Origin: Candidatus Saccharibacteria bacterium UBA6664
GTDB taxonomy: Bacteria > Patescibacteriota > Saccharimonadia > Saccharimonadales > Saccharimonadaceae
Length of the DNA: 64,000 nt
Direction: 5' to 3'
NCBI GenBank assembly: GCA_002455275.1
Contig: DKKO01000001.1
Coordinates: 166,799-230,798, forward strand
Shown: positions 50,197 to 61,230 of the stretch, piece by piece
Numbering within the stretch: position 1 is the first letter of the stretch
Layout of the letters: each line of letters opens with the position of its first letter
Made by a program: the position numbers and the translations under genes
Notes under the pieces: model-generated
Told to the model about the DNA's origin: nothing
Seen by the model: the letters and a program-made list of their open reading frames with translations, nothing else
The model's database searches: none

Positions 50197-51270
50197 ATGA
50201 CATTAGAGCTTATAGGAACTTTAGTACTACTGGCTTTGGTCGTGGGGTTTGGACTCATGGCTTACTTTTTCAGTACCCAACTTCGAGACTTGAAAAAATC
50301 AAGCGCGGTTGAGCTATTAAAAACCGATGTCACAGAACTTTCGCGAACCATTACGAATTTGCAGCAATCTATGGGTGACAACATTCAGCGTTCAAACGAT
50401 TCGATTCAGCGTTCGGTACAAAAACAGCTTTCTGAAAGTGCCAAACTGGTGAGTGATGTGACAAACCGACTAGCGAAACTAGACGAGACGAACCGAAGAG
50501 TAGTAGACGTCGCCGACGAGCTGAAAACACTACAAAATGTCTTGGCGAATCCGAAGCAACGTGGTGTGTTGGGCGAATTTTATTTGAAACAAATTTTAGA
50601 GAATATGTTGCCACCAGGTACCTTCGAGTTGCAATACAAGCTTGGTGAAGGCTTGGTGGTAGATGCAATGATTCGTTTAGACGACAAAATTTTACCCATC
50701 GACAGCAAGTTTAGCCTAGAGAATTACAACCGTCTCATCGACGCCAAACCAACAGATCGCGCTGCGCTTGAAAAAGCGTTCAAAGACGATCTAAAGAAAC
50801 GTATCGATGAAACTGCGAAATATATTAATACGAAAAAAGGTACGCTCGCTCAGGCTCTAATGTTTATTCCCTCAGAAGCAATTTATTATGACTTGCTTGC
50901 CAATAAAATAGGTGCGGCTGGCGTGAATGGTCGAGACCTAATGCAATACGCAGCAGTCGAAAAACGCGTGACGATAGTAGGGCCAAGTACACTCTCTGCA
51001 ATGCTCCAGATAATCTCACAAGGCCTCAATAGTTTAGAGATTCAAAAAGACACCGAAATCATACGCAAGAACGTCGAACAGCTCGGTGTACATATGCGAG
51101 GCTTTCAGCAATATCTTGAAAAACTAGGCAACAGCTTAGGAGCTACAGTCGGTCACTTCAACAGCGCGCAAAAGCAGCTCGCACGAGTTGATAAAGACGT
51201 CGTAAAGATTGCTGGTGGTACCGAAAGCATCGAACCACTCTTGCTTGAAAAACCAACTAGCGACGAATAA
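50197..51270 (+). CDS. rmuC: RmuC-family DNA recombination protein
   Basis: 357 aa. One N-terminal membrane helix (about 5-25), a coiled coil (about 30-115), then the RmuC nuclease-like domain with GVLGEFYLKQILENML, LPIDSKFSLENY, KGTLAQALMFIPSEAIYYDL and VTIVGPSTLSAMLQ. The family limits inversion of repeats in E. coli; the domain is related to restriction-type nucleases. Confidence 0.93.
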   Translation: MTLELIGTLVLLALVVGFGLMAYFFSTQLRDLKKSSAVELLKTDVTELSRTITNLQQSMGDNIQRSNDSIQRSVQKQLSESAKLVSDVTNRLAKLDETNRRVVDVADELKTLQNVLANPKQRGVLGEFYLKQILENMLPPGTFELQYKLGEGLVVDAMIRLDDKILPIDSKFSLENYNRLIDAKPTDRAALEKAFKDDLKKRIDETAKYINTKKGTLAQALMFIPSEAIYYDLLANKIGAAGVNGRDLMQYAAVEKRVTIVGPSTLSAMLQIISQGLNSLEIQKDTEIIRKNVEQLGVHMRGFQQYLEKLGNSLGATVGHFNSAQKQLARVDKDVVKIAGGTESIEPLLLEKPTSDE

Positions 51271-51286
51271 ACTTTCTACGCATATA

Positions 51287-51321
51287 AAAAAATCCGCTCC
51301 TATTTTGGGAGCGGATTTTTT
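51287..51321. terminator. Bidirectional terminator between rmuC and the aquaporin gene
   Basis: AAAAAATCCGCTCC and GGAGCGGATTTTTT pair perfectly; it serves both converging genes. Confidence 0.9.
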
Positions 51322-51335
51322 AGCGAACGCTATGT

Positions 51336-52166
51336 TTACACTTTGCTTTCTTTTGCTACTAGGTCGTTCAGAGCGAAACCTAGAACTGCACCTACAAGTG
51401 GAGTTACTACGTAAACCATGATTGGCCATAGTGACCAGTCAACGGCTTGAAGCGCGCCAGCGACAGCTGGGTTAAGTATGCTTGTAGCGCTCACGTATGA
51501 TGTAGCAGTACCGGCAACAATAAGGCCTAGGTACAAACCACCACCTACGGTAAGTGCAGCAGAAAGAGTTTCTTTCATACGCATTGCGCTAGCAACAGCG
51601 AATCCGAAGATTGCCATACCAACTAGCTCTGCACCAAGCACGAACCATTCTTTGCCTTCAGGAATCGAAGCGGCTTTGAATAGTTCAGGTGCAACTTGAC
51701 CAAGTTGTGCAGCTTGTGCGCTTGGTTCTGGAGCACCATTGAGGAATGCGTTCAGTACAACAAGTGCGAGAACTGCACCAAGTACTTGAGCAATCACGTA
51801 GCTAACGGCGCGTGCTGCGTCGATTCGCTTGGTTGCCCATGCAGCAACGGTAAGTGCTGGGTTAACGTGCGCACCAGACATTGCACCGATTGCAAGCACG
51901 ATAGTCGCAAGACCGAACAGCACGAAGAGTGGCTGGCCAGATACTGCAATCACGATTGCAGCAAGCAAGAAAGTACCGACAAATTCGGCAACTGACGCTG
52001 CGAGCAATGGAGCTTGGCTAAACTTAAAGCGTCGGCTTACTGAAGCAGCAGAACTAACGCTAGACGTTGTTACTTTAGTAGTTGTTGTTTTCTTGGCGAC
52101 TGGAGCCGACTTTCGTTTTGTCGTCGACTTTTTCTTGGCAGTCGAGGCAGTTTTTTTGGTTGCCAT
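51336..52166 (-). CDS. Aquaporin/glycerol facilitator with a lysine-rich N-terminal tail
   Basis: 276 aa. Six helices with two NPA boxes: SGAHVNPALTV and SILNPAVAG. GxxxG-type packing and the R after the second NPA region are hard to judge; the second half-helix reads NPAVAGALQ, lacking the conserved Arg that follows the second NPA in most aquaporins. The first ~50 residues are Lys/Thr/Ala-rich (KKTASTAKKKSTTKRKSA), which is unusual in aquaporins and would lie in the cytoplasm. Confidence 0.88.
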   Translation of the reverse strand: MATKKTASTAKKKSTTKRKSAPVAKKTTTTKVTTSSVSSAASVSRRFKFSQAPLLAASVAEFVGTFLLAAIVIAVSGQPLFVLFGLATIVLAIGAMSGAHVNPALTVAAWATKRIDAARAVSYVIAQVLGAVLALVVLNAFLNGAPEPSAQAAQLGQVAPELFKAASIPEGKEWFVLGAELVGMAIFGFAVASAMRMKETLSAALTVGGGLYLGLIVAGTATSYVSATSILNPAVAGALQAVDWSLWPIMVYVVTPLVGAVLGFALNDLVAKESKV

Positions 52167-52248
52167 AGAATGTATTTCCCTCCTTATATAGAAATATGCC
52201 TCCAGTATAACACACGCAAGCTGAAGGGAAGAGTGCTACACTGAATAT

Positions 52249-52488
52249 ATGGCATTATTCATGAATCAAGAATCAGAAAGAACCGAGCTTCAAAAGCGCA
52301 TTGCTGCTGAACTCGCTGAAAAAGCAAAGAAGAAAGCAGACGCTCCAAATGGCGATCGCCCAGACGGTGTAGAGGATTCTGCTTACCTGCACAATACGCA
52401 AAAAACAAGTTCGTTAGCATGGGTTTGGATACTCATAGGTTTGTTCGTTATTGTTGGCCTTGTTTTGCTTGTCGTGAACACGCGCTAA
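52249..52488 (+). CDS. Small C-terminally anchored membrane protein
   Basis: 79 aa; polar, charged N-terminal 50 residues (a helix with ELAEKAKKKAD) and one C-terminal helix (WVWILIGLFVIVGLVLLVV). 17 bp upstream of pheS, so possibly in the same transcript. No family recognised. Confidence 0.6.
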   Translation: MALFMNQESERTELQKRIAAELAEKAKKKADAPNGDRPDGVEDSAYLHNTQKTSSLAWVWILIGLFVIVGLVLLVVNTR

Positions 52489-52505
52489 CGCTATACTATT
52501 ACTAG

Positions 52506-53552
52506 ATGAGTTCATCTGATGACATTGCTCGCGTGCGAGAAACGTTACTTTCTCGCTACGAAGGTCTTGAAACAAAGGCAGATATATTAAAATCCCCTGA
52601 GCTAAAAGAGCTTTTAGCTGGTATTCGCGATGTTGAACCAAGCGAGCGCTCAGCGTATGGCCAAGCGGTCAACGCATTGCAGCAAGAGCTAAAAGAAAAA
52701 GTGCTTTCAAACATGCACGAAAAAAGCGCGTTACCATCAATCGATGTAACAGCACCTTTTGATATAAATGGTGAAAAACCGTCGCTATTACCAAGCGAAA
52801 ACGGTACTACTCATCCACTGACACAAGAAATCGCTACCCTCAGTGACATTTTTTATCGCATGGGTTATGTGGTTGAAGAGTCGCGTGAAATCGACGACCA
52901 ATACCACATGTTTGAAGCGCTGAATTTTCCAAAAGGTCACCCAGCGCGTGACGATTACGACACGTTCATGACCGTCGAAAAAGATTCTGAGGGCGAACCA
53001 TTCGTGGCTCCTGCGCACACCAGCACTATGCAAAACCGCATACTCAAAAAATATCATGCCAATTTAGAAAAAGGTGAAGCGATTGCAGCTATCGTGCCAG
53101 ATCGTGTATTTCGCAACGAAGACCTAGACGCTCGCCACGAGCATACCTTCTATCAAGTAGAGGGTGTGTATGTCGCCAAAGGCGTGCATGCCGGAATGCT
53201 AATTGCAACTTTGCAACAGTTCTTGCAAGAATATTATGGCAAAGAGCTCGAAGTTCGAGTTAATCCATTTTACTTTCCGTTTACCGAACCAAGTTTCGAA
53301 TTCGCGCTGAGCTGTCCCTTCTGCGAGGGTAATGATTCTTCGTGTAAAGTCTGCGGTGGTGAAGGCTGGGTCGAGCTGCTTGGTTGTGGCATGATACATC
53401 CCAATGTGCTTAAAGCCGCCGATATCGACCCGAACGAATACACCGGTTTTGCCTTTGGCTGCGGTATCGATCGCCTGGTTATGATGAAATATCAAATTGA
53501 AGACGTACGCCATTTTGAAAGCGCGAAGTTAGACTTTTTGAGGCAGTTTTAA
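52506..53552 (+). CDS. pheS: Phenylalanyl-tRNA synthetase alpha subunit
   Basis: 348 aa. Motif 2 FRNEDLDARHEHTFYQVEG, the FPFTEPSFEFALSC region, Cys pairs (CPFC, CKVC) as in many PheS, motif 3 GFAFGCGIDRLVMM. Its stop overlaps the SGNH gene by one base (TAATG). Charges tRNA-Phe together with PheT. Confidence 0.97.
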   Translation: MSSSDDIARVRETLLSRYEGLETKADILKSPELKELLAGIRDVEPSERSAYGQAVNALQQELKEKVLSNMHEKSALPSIDVTAPFDINGEKPSLLPSENGTTHPLTQEIATLSDIFYRMGYVVEESREIDDQYHMFEALNFPKGHPARDDYDTFMTVEKDSEGEPFVAPAHTSTMQNRILKKYHANLEKGEAIAAIVPDRVFRNEDLDARHEHTFYQVEGVYVAKGVHAGMLIATLQQFLQEYYGKELEVRVNPFYFPFTEPSFEFALSCPFCEGNDSSCKVCGGEGWVELLGCGMIHPNVLKAADIDPNEYTGFAFGCGIDRLVMMKYQIEDVRHFESAKLDFLRQF

Positions 53553-54171
53553 TGAGCGGTCAAATATCGATATTATGTTTTGGCGATTCCAATACTCGAG
53601 GTACGCGCCCTGATGACAGTAACACGCGATACGAGCGCTCTGACCGATGGACGGGACAGTTACAGGTTATGTTGGGTAGCGATTACTATGTAATCGAAGA
53701 AGGACTTGGAGGACGAACTACAGATCTCGAGCATCCACGAACTGAAAAGCTTGGGCGAAATGGAATTGACTACTTCAAACCTTGCCTAGAGTCTCATAGT
53801 CCAATAGATATTGTGATAATAATGCTAGGAACGAATGACTTTAAGAATGTTTACAATCGTACTACTAATGAAGTCGCGAATGTTCTCAAGCGATATGTTT
53901 CGTTCACAAAAGAGAACTATCCATCTACGAGAATAATACTAGTGGCTCCTGCGCCTATAGTCGCAACTGAGCCTGTTGAGTTTTACGATAAAGAATCAGA
54001 AAAAAAATCAAACGAACTAGCGGCAAGTTTAGAGCAGTTGTGCATAGAGGAGCAGATTGACTATTTTGATGCTGCGACTGTAGTTAATGTTGGAGAGGAC
54101 GGAATACATTGGGACTTGGCCTCGGAAAAGAAATTCGCCAACTCGATTGCTTCAATAGTAAGGAATACATA

Positions 54172-54172
<1 letters not shown>
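53552..54172 (+). CDS. SGNH/GDSL hydrolase inserted between pheS and pheT
   Basis: 206 aa, cytoplasmic. Block I FGDSNTRG, GGRTTD, block III LGTNDFK, and DGIHWDLA (D-x2-H type). These are typical of arylesterase/acyl-hydrolase SGNH members. It overlaps pheS and pheT by one base at each end, so the three are translated as a unit. Why a hydrolase lies there is unclear. Confidence 0.85.
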
Positions 54173-57400
<3,228 letters not shown>

Positions 57401-57465
57401 TAAAGCATAGGCGGCATGTCAAGACTGCAGGCGAGCGAATAGTTTGTTATACTGATACATACATC

Positions 57466-57565
57466 AATGTAATATCACGAAGCGGATGAGAGAACTGACT
57501 CGTTGACCCGCTAGCAACCGCCGAATTCGGCAGGTGCTCCATTCAGCCCACGAAAGGGGAGATAT
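57466..57565 (+). promoter_or_regulatory. SAM-family riboswitch before metK
   Basis: TATCACGAAGCGGATGAGAG, CGTTGACCCGCTAGCAACC, then GGCAGGTGCTCC and CAGCCC, matches the core of the SAM-I/SAM-IV clan (CAACC and aGGUGC blocks present). ATATC at 57472-57476 can pair with GATAT (57561-57565) next to the ATG, and CCC/GGGG covers the ribosome-binding site. This suggests control of translation by SAM. Confidence 0.8.
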
Positions 57566-58534
57566 ATGACTAAATTTAAAACTGCTGAAAGCGTGTCGCC
57601 AAAACATCCAGATAAATTGTGCGACCAAATTTCCGACGCCATTTTAGATGCGTATTTAGCAGAAGACGCCAATGCGCGCGTAGCCGTCGAAACTGTCGGA
57701 GGCCATGGCAAAGTATTTATTACGGGTGAGGTAACTAGCACGTCGCATCCAGATATTCCACCTATCGTACAGCGCCTAGCTGGCGATGTTGAGCTTACGG
57801 TGCACTTAGTAAAACAAAGCCCTGAAATCGCCCAGGGCGTCGATACTGGTGGCGCGGGGGATCAAGGAATAATGGTCGGCTACGCCTGCAGCGACACTCC
57901 CGAGCACCTGCCCTTAGAAGTTGTATTATCTCGCGGTCTCAACCAATTTTTGTACGACAAATGGCCATTTGATGGCAAAACGCAGGTTACCCTAAAAGAC
58001 GGCCAAATCGTCGCGCTCGTAGCAAGCTTTCAAAACGCGCCGCATGCCGAGCTAGAAGTGGCCGTGCGCGAATGGGCCAAGCAATGCGGCACATCCGCAA
58101 GCGCAGACCTCAAAGTACACGCCAACCCAGCGGGCGATTGGCACCAAGGCGGCTTCGACGCCGATGCCGGCCTCACAGGTCGCAAGTTGGTGGTAGATAA
58201 TTACGGCCCACGCATTCCTATTGGCGGAGGCTGTTTTAGCGGTAAAGACCCATCGAAAGTCGACCGTTCTGCTGCCTACATGGCACGCAAAATCGCTCTT
58301 GATTATCTAAAGAGCCGTGGCGCAGGCGAAGTATTTTGCCATTTGGCCTATGCGATTGGCTACGACCAGCCGCTTGAAGCCACTGTTACTATCGATGGCG
58401 TGCAAGAAGTCGTCGAAGGCTACGATTTATCACCAAATGGCATCATCAAAGCGCTTGATTTGAAGCGGCCAATGTACGAAGAAACAGCACGTTATGGCCA
58501 CTTCGGCCACAGTGATTTCGCCTGGGAACAATAA
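57566..58534 (+). CDS. metK: S-adenosylmethionine synthetase, compact form
   Basis: 322 aa. Makes SAM from methionine and ATP. Motifs: SPKHPDKLCDQISDAILD, GAGDQGIMVGYAC, GRKLVVDNYGPRIPIGGGCF, FSGKDPSKVDRSAAY. About 60 residues shorter than the E. coli enzyme, mainly around the middle after GYAC. Radical SAM and TrmD enzymes in the window need its product. Confidence 0.95.
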   Translation: MTKFKTAESVSPKHPDKLCDQISDAILDAYLAEDANARVAVETVGGHGKVFITGEVTSTSHPDIPPIVQRLAGDVELTVHLVKQSPEIAQGVDTGGAGDQGIMVGYACSDTPEHLPLEVVLSRGLNQFLYDKWPFDGKTQVTLKDGQIVALVASFQNAPHAELEVAVREWAKQCGTSASADLKVHANPAGDWHQGGFDADAGLTGRKLVVDNYGPRIPIGGGCFSGKDPSKVDRSAAYMARKIALDYLKSRGAGEVFCHLAYAIGYDQPLEATVTIDGVQEVVEGYDLSPNGIIKALDLKRPMYEETARYGHFGHSDFAWEQ

Positions 58535-58550
58535 TTTTGTTAAAAGAGAA

Positions 58551-58596
58551 ACCCCCGAAGGGGTCTCTAGCGCCGAAGCGCTCTCCTTTCGGGGGT
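58551..58596. terminator. Compound terminator shared by metK and HTH gene 1
   Basis: ACCCCCGAA (58551-58559) and TTCGGGGGT (58588-58596) enclose an AGCGC/GCGCT hairpin. Layout shared with the cassettes at 59050 and 60439. Confidence 0.75.
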
Positions 58597-58604
58597 AGTT
58601 GGGC

Positions 58605-58943
58605 TCAGTCGCAGCAAACGCCACTGGTGGGTAGCTGCATGTAGCAACCTTGGCAGACTTCGACAGGGCTCTCGGCTTGACGTTGCTCCCTGTGGCCGTT
58701 GTGGCCTGGGTTGCCCTTGTTCGAGATGTCGTGTTCTGGGTTGAACAGTGCCGTGAGCGGACGTCCGAGTGCGGTAGCGATCTTCTCGGCGCACTCTCTG
58801 TTGGTCCTGAACCGCGTGGCACGGCGACCTTCTGCATTTCTGATGACAGTCTCTGCCACATCTGCCTTCGTAGCCAGCTGCTGAACTGTCATCCCCGCTT
58901 CTTCACGGGCAATCTGGAGTCTGGTTTTTTCCGAGGTTGTCAA
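58605..58943 (-). CDS. HTH plus Cys-ribbon protein 1, GC-rich cassette
   Basis: 112 aa from a TTG start at 58943. N-terminal Xre-type HTH (TRLQIAREEAGMTVQQLATKADVAETVIRNAEG), linker, and a C-terminal CQGCYMQLPTSGVCC group that could bind zinc. Same plan as the protein at 59110-59478. GC-rich codons against an AT-rich promoter. Similar proteins are common in actinobacteria and their phages, as judged from the motif style. Confidence 0.75.
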   Translation of the reverse strand: MTTSEKTRLQIAREEAGMTVQQLATKADVAETVIRNAEGRRATRFRTNRECAEKIATALGRPLTALFNPEHDISNKGNPGHNGHREQRQAESPVEVCQGCYMQLPTSGVCCD

Positions 58944-59002
58944 AACAGACCTTCTTCCTCACGGGGTACTGCCTGGGGGTTGATTCCGCTAAGCTTGGTC
59001 AG

Positions 59003-59031
59003 ATTATGTCACTGATACTCAAATTTGTCAA
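59003..59031 (-). promoter_or_regulatory. Promoter of HTH gene 1
   Basis: Minus strand TTGACA (59026-59031), 17 bp, CATAAT (59003-59008). Confidence 0.8.
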
Positions 59032-59049
59032 TATTTTAACCATGAGAAA

Positions 59050-59105
59050 ACCCCCGGAGGGGCTCTCTCGTCGTGTTGATGCACGGGAATGCTCCTTTCG
59101 GGGGT
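59050..59105 (-). terminator. Compound terminator of HTH gene 2
   Basis: ACCCCCGGAGG (from 59050) and CCTTTCGGGGGT (to 59105) form the outer stem; a further short stem lies inside. Closely similar to the one at 58551-58596, including CTCCTTTCGGGGGTAG. Confidence 0.7.
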
Positions 59106-59109
59106 AGGG

Positions 59110-59478
59110 TCAGGCGACTGCCATCGCGAGAAGTCGAGAGGGCTTAACCTCGCAGTCGAGGCAGCCCACGCTGATTCGGACGAGCATGAAGCAGTCCGGA
59201 CACATCGCCTCGGCGGTGACGCAGCCGATGCCCGTCGCGTCGTTCTTCGTGCCGGTGGGCCGTCCGAGGTCGGACAGCTCCAGGGGGTCGAAGAGGTCGT
59301 TGACCTCGACGTTGAGGGCTGCTGCGAGAAGTGTGGCGCTCGCGTTGCTGGTGCGGTACGGGCGGTTCGGGTCTCGACCCTCCGCGACACGCACGACATT
59401 GCTCGAAACGCCAGCCTTCATGGCCAGCTGGTCGATCGTGAGGCCAGCAGCCTCGCGAATCTTGCAAACGTTGGTCAT
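59110..59478 (-). CDS. HTH plus Cys-ribbon protein 2, GC-rich cassette
   Basis: 122 aa. Xre-type HTH (CKIREAAGLTIDQLAMKAGVSSNVVRVAEG), a linker and a C-terminal zinc-ribbon-like pair CPDC and CLDC. The gene is very GC rich, far above its surroundings. Its arrangement, terminator and domain plan match HTH gene 1, so the two are a divergent tandem pair. Confidence 0.75.
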   Translation of the reverse strand: MTNVCKIREAAGLTIDQLAMKAGVSSNVVRVAEGRDPNRPYRTSNASATLLAAALNVEVNDLFDPLELSDLGRPTGTKNDATGIGCVTAEAMCPDCFMLVRISVGCLDCEVKPSRLLAMAVA

Positions 59479-59544
59479 CAGCTCATACCTTTCTCGGGGC
59501 GGTACTGCTCTGTGAGGGGTTGGTCAAACAGAAGCCTGATACAT

Positions 59545-59573
59545 ATATTAGCATAAGTTGTATAAAAAGTCAA
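59545..59573 (-). promoter_or_regulatory. Promoter of HTH gene 2
   Basis: Minus strand TTGACT (59568-59573), 17 bp, TAATAT (59545-59550). Confidence 0.75.
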
Positions 59574-59588
59574 TATTGTGCTATACAA

Positions 59589-60386
59589 CTACTGTAGTAA
59601 CGACTTCATTTGTTTCGTTATCAACTTAGTAGCATATACCGGATTTAGTCTGTATAGTCGGTTCATCAGCTTTGAGTCATTGCCGGTGAATAGCTGCGCC
59701 TTACTATGCTCCATGGCGTCTACTATTAGTTTGGCGGCGTCTTCAGCCGCTAGCATAGGGAAGTCTTTGGCTTTATCGGCAAGCGCGCTTACATCAACGC
59801 CAGAATTCTTGGTAATATCGGTCTTGGTCGCACCCGGAAATACGGTAGTTACACCCACATTGGTGGGCAAAAGCTCGGCATACAAGCCTTCGCTCAGTAG
59901 TTTCACGGCTGCTTTTGATGCGCCGTACACGCTTTGGCCCGGTACTGGCAAAAAACCGCCCATGCTCGACACGTTGACTATATGCGCTTCTGGTCGTTTC
60001 AGTAGCTCAGGCAAAAATGCTTTTACCATATATAGCGTTCCGTAAAAATTCACGTTCATTACACGCTCGATCGTGTCGAAATCCAGGTCGGCTACTCGTA
60101 CAAATGGCTGCACTATCCCAGCACAGTTAATTAGGCCGTCGATTTGGCCATGCGCTTGCTGTACACCGATAGGTAATGCTTCTACAGCCGCACGGTCGCT
60201 AATATTTATGGCATGAAGTGATAGGCTGGCATTTGCGTCTACGGTACTTTTCAGTTTTTGCAGACTATCTTCGCGCAGATCTACGGCGGCTACTTTTGCG
60301 CCGCGTTGCAATAGGTGTGCCACCAGCGCGCCGCCAATTCCGCCGCCCGCACCGGTTACGATTATTACTTTCCCCCGAACCTTCAT
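59589..60386 (-). CDS. Short-chain dehydrogenase/reductase
   Basis: 265 aa classical SDR. Cofactor motif VTGAGGGIGGAL, NCAGIV (N-x-A-G), catalytic Ser in VNVSSMGG, and YGASK. C-terminal tail basic. NADP/NAD-dependent oxidoreductase of unknown substrate. It lies between GC-rich cassettes but has the local base composition. Confidence 0.9.
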   Translation of the reverse strand: MKVRGKVIIVTGAGGGIGGALVAHLLQRGAKVAAVDLREDSLQKLKSTVDANASLSLHAINISDRAAVEALPIGVQQAHGQIDGLINCAGIVQPFVRVADLDFDTIERVMNVNFYGTLYMVKAFLPELLKRPEAHIVNVSSMGGFLPVPGQSVYGASKAAVKLLSEGLYAELLPTNVGVTTVFPGATKTDITKNSGVDVSALADKAKDFPMLAAEDAAKLIVDAMEHSKAQLFTGNDSKLMNRLYRLNPVYATKLITKQMKSLLQ

Positions 60387-60438
60387 GCTGTTTCTTTCGT
60401 TAGTTTGTACTTTTATTGTAGCACCAAAAAAGCAAACA

Positions 60439-60487
60439 GCCCCCGGTCATACCGGAGGCCGTAGGCCGTCACGGTGTGACTGGGGGC
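60439..60487 (-). terminator. Compound terminator of the 84-aa cassette
   Basis: GCCCCCGGTCA (60439-60449) and TGACTGGGGGC (60477-60487) pair with one mismatch; ACCG/CGGT and GGCC pairs are inside. On the minus strand it runs into TTTGCTTTTTT. Confidence 0.75.
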
Positions 60488-60492
60488 GAGAG

Positions 60493-60750
60493 TCAGTGGG
60501 CGTGTGCCCAGTGCTCGAGCCTGTTGAGCGGTACCTGGTCGCCCACCTGGAACGTGCCGGAAGGCGGGTAGACGGTGCGGTGGAACGGGTCCAGCGAACC
60601 CATGCTGTAGGTGACGGCGTCGACGTAGTCGGTGCTCAGCTCGCTCAGCGGCTGCTGAGGGACTACGCTCTCGATGGTCGCCATCGGCTGCTTGTGGCTG
60701 CCGAAGCGCTCCACGATCGCGGCGAGCTGTCTCCTGATGCGGTCCAACAT
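60493..60750 (-). CDS. Hypothetical protein, GC-rich cassette
   Basis: 85 aa from the ATG at 60750, preceded by AGAGGAG. Sequence MLDRIRRQLAAIVERFGSHK, then a middle and C-terminal part without a clear fold. GC-rich with AT-rich promoter, as with the other cassettes. No family recognised. Confidence 0.5.
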   Translation of the reverse strand: MLDRIRRQLAAIVERFGSHKQPMATIESVVPQQPLSELSTDYVDAVTYSMGSLDPFHRTVYPPSGTFQVGDQVPLNRLEHWAHAH

Positions 60751-60802
60751 GTGTGCTCCTCTAGGTAGGTCTTTTGGGGTACTGCGGTTAAGCTCAACTA
60801 CT

Positions 60803-60831
60803 ATTATAGCATAAACGGTATTAAAATGCAA
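60803..60831 (-). promoter_or_regulatory. Promoter of the 84-aa cassette
   Basis: Minus strand TTGCAT (60826-60831), 17 bp, TATAAT (60803-60808). Confidence 0.75.
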
Positions 60832-60842
60832 TATTTATGGGT

Positions 60843-60953
60843 GTTCTTTTGCCGTAAAGAACCAAACGGCTACTTTTGCGTGTCAAAAGTAGCAAAAACC
60901 ATTTCTTTTGGTGTCAAAAGAAACAAAAACGTACTCTTTTTCGATAAGAGTAC
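60843..60953. repeat. Array of four hairpins
   Basis: Stems: GTTCTTT/AAAGAAC (60843-60862), GCTACTTTTG/CAAAAGTAGC (60869-60893), TTTCTTTTG/CAAAAGAAA (60902-60923), GTACTCTT/AAGAGTAC (60931-60953). Starts are 26, 33 and 29 bp apart. The following 270 bp up to hsdM hold no convincing gene. Confidence 0.6.
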
Positions 60954-61230
60954 CAGAAGAACGACTTGGGGTATCACTACCACGCCATATGTCTCAGCGC
61001 ACCAGCTACGGTCACGAGATAACTCCCGTTGGTCGGTTTGTCGTAATTTCTGAAGTTACAGACGACAAACTGCGATCTCGTGAATTATTCCGTAATTGGT
61101 GCACCTCGCCATGTGGGTGGTCGTGCTCCCAAGACCCAAGAAGCCAATTGCTCCGGACCCCTCAATCGCGACAATAGGGTAGAAATACAGAGGCGGCGAG
61201 GGTATACTTAAAATATACTTTGGAGGTATG

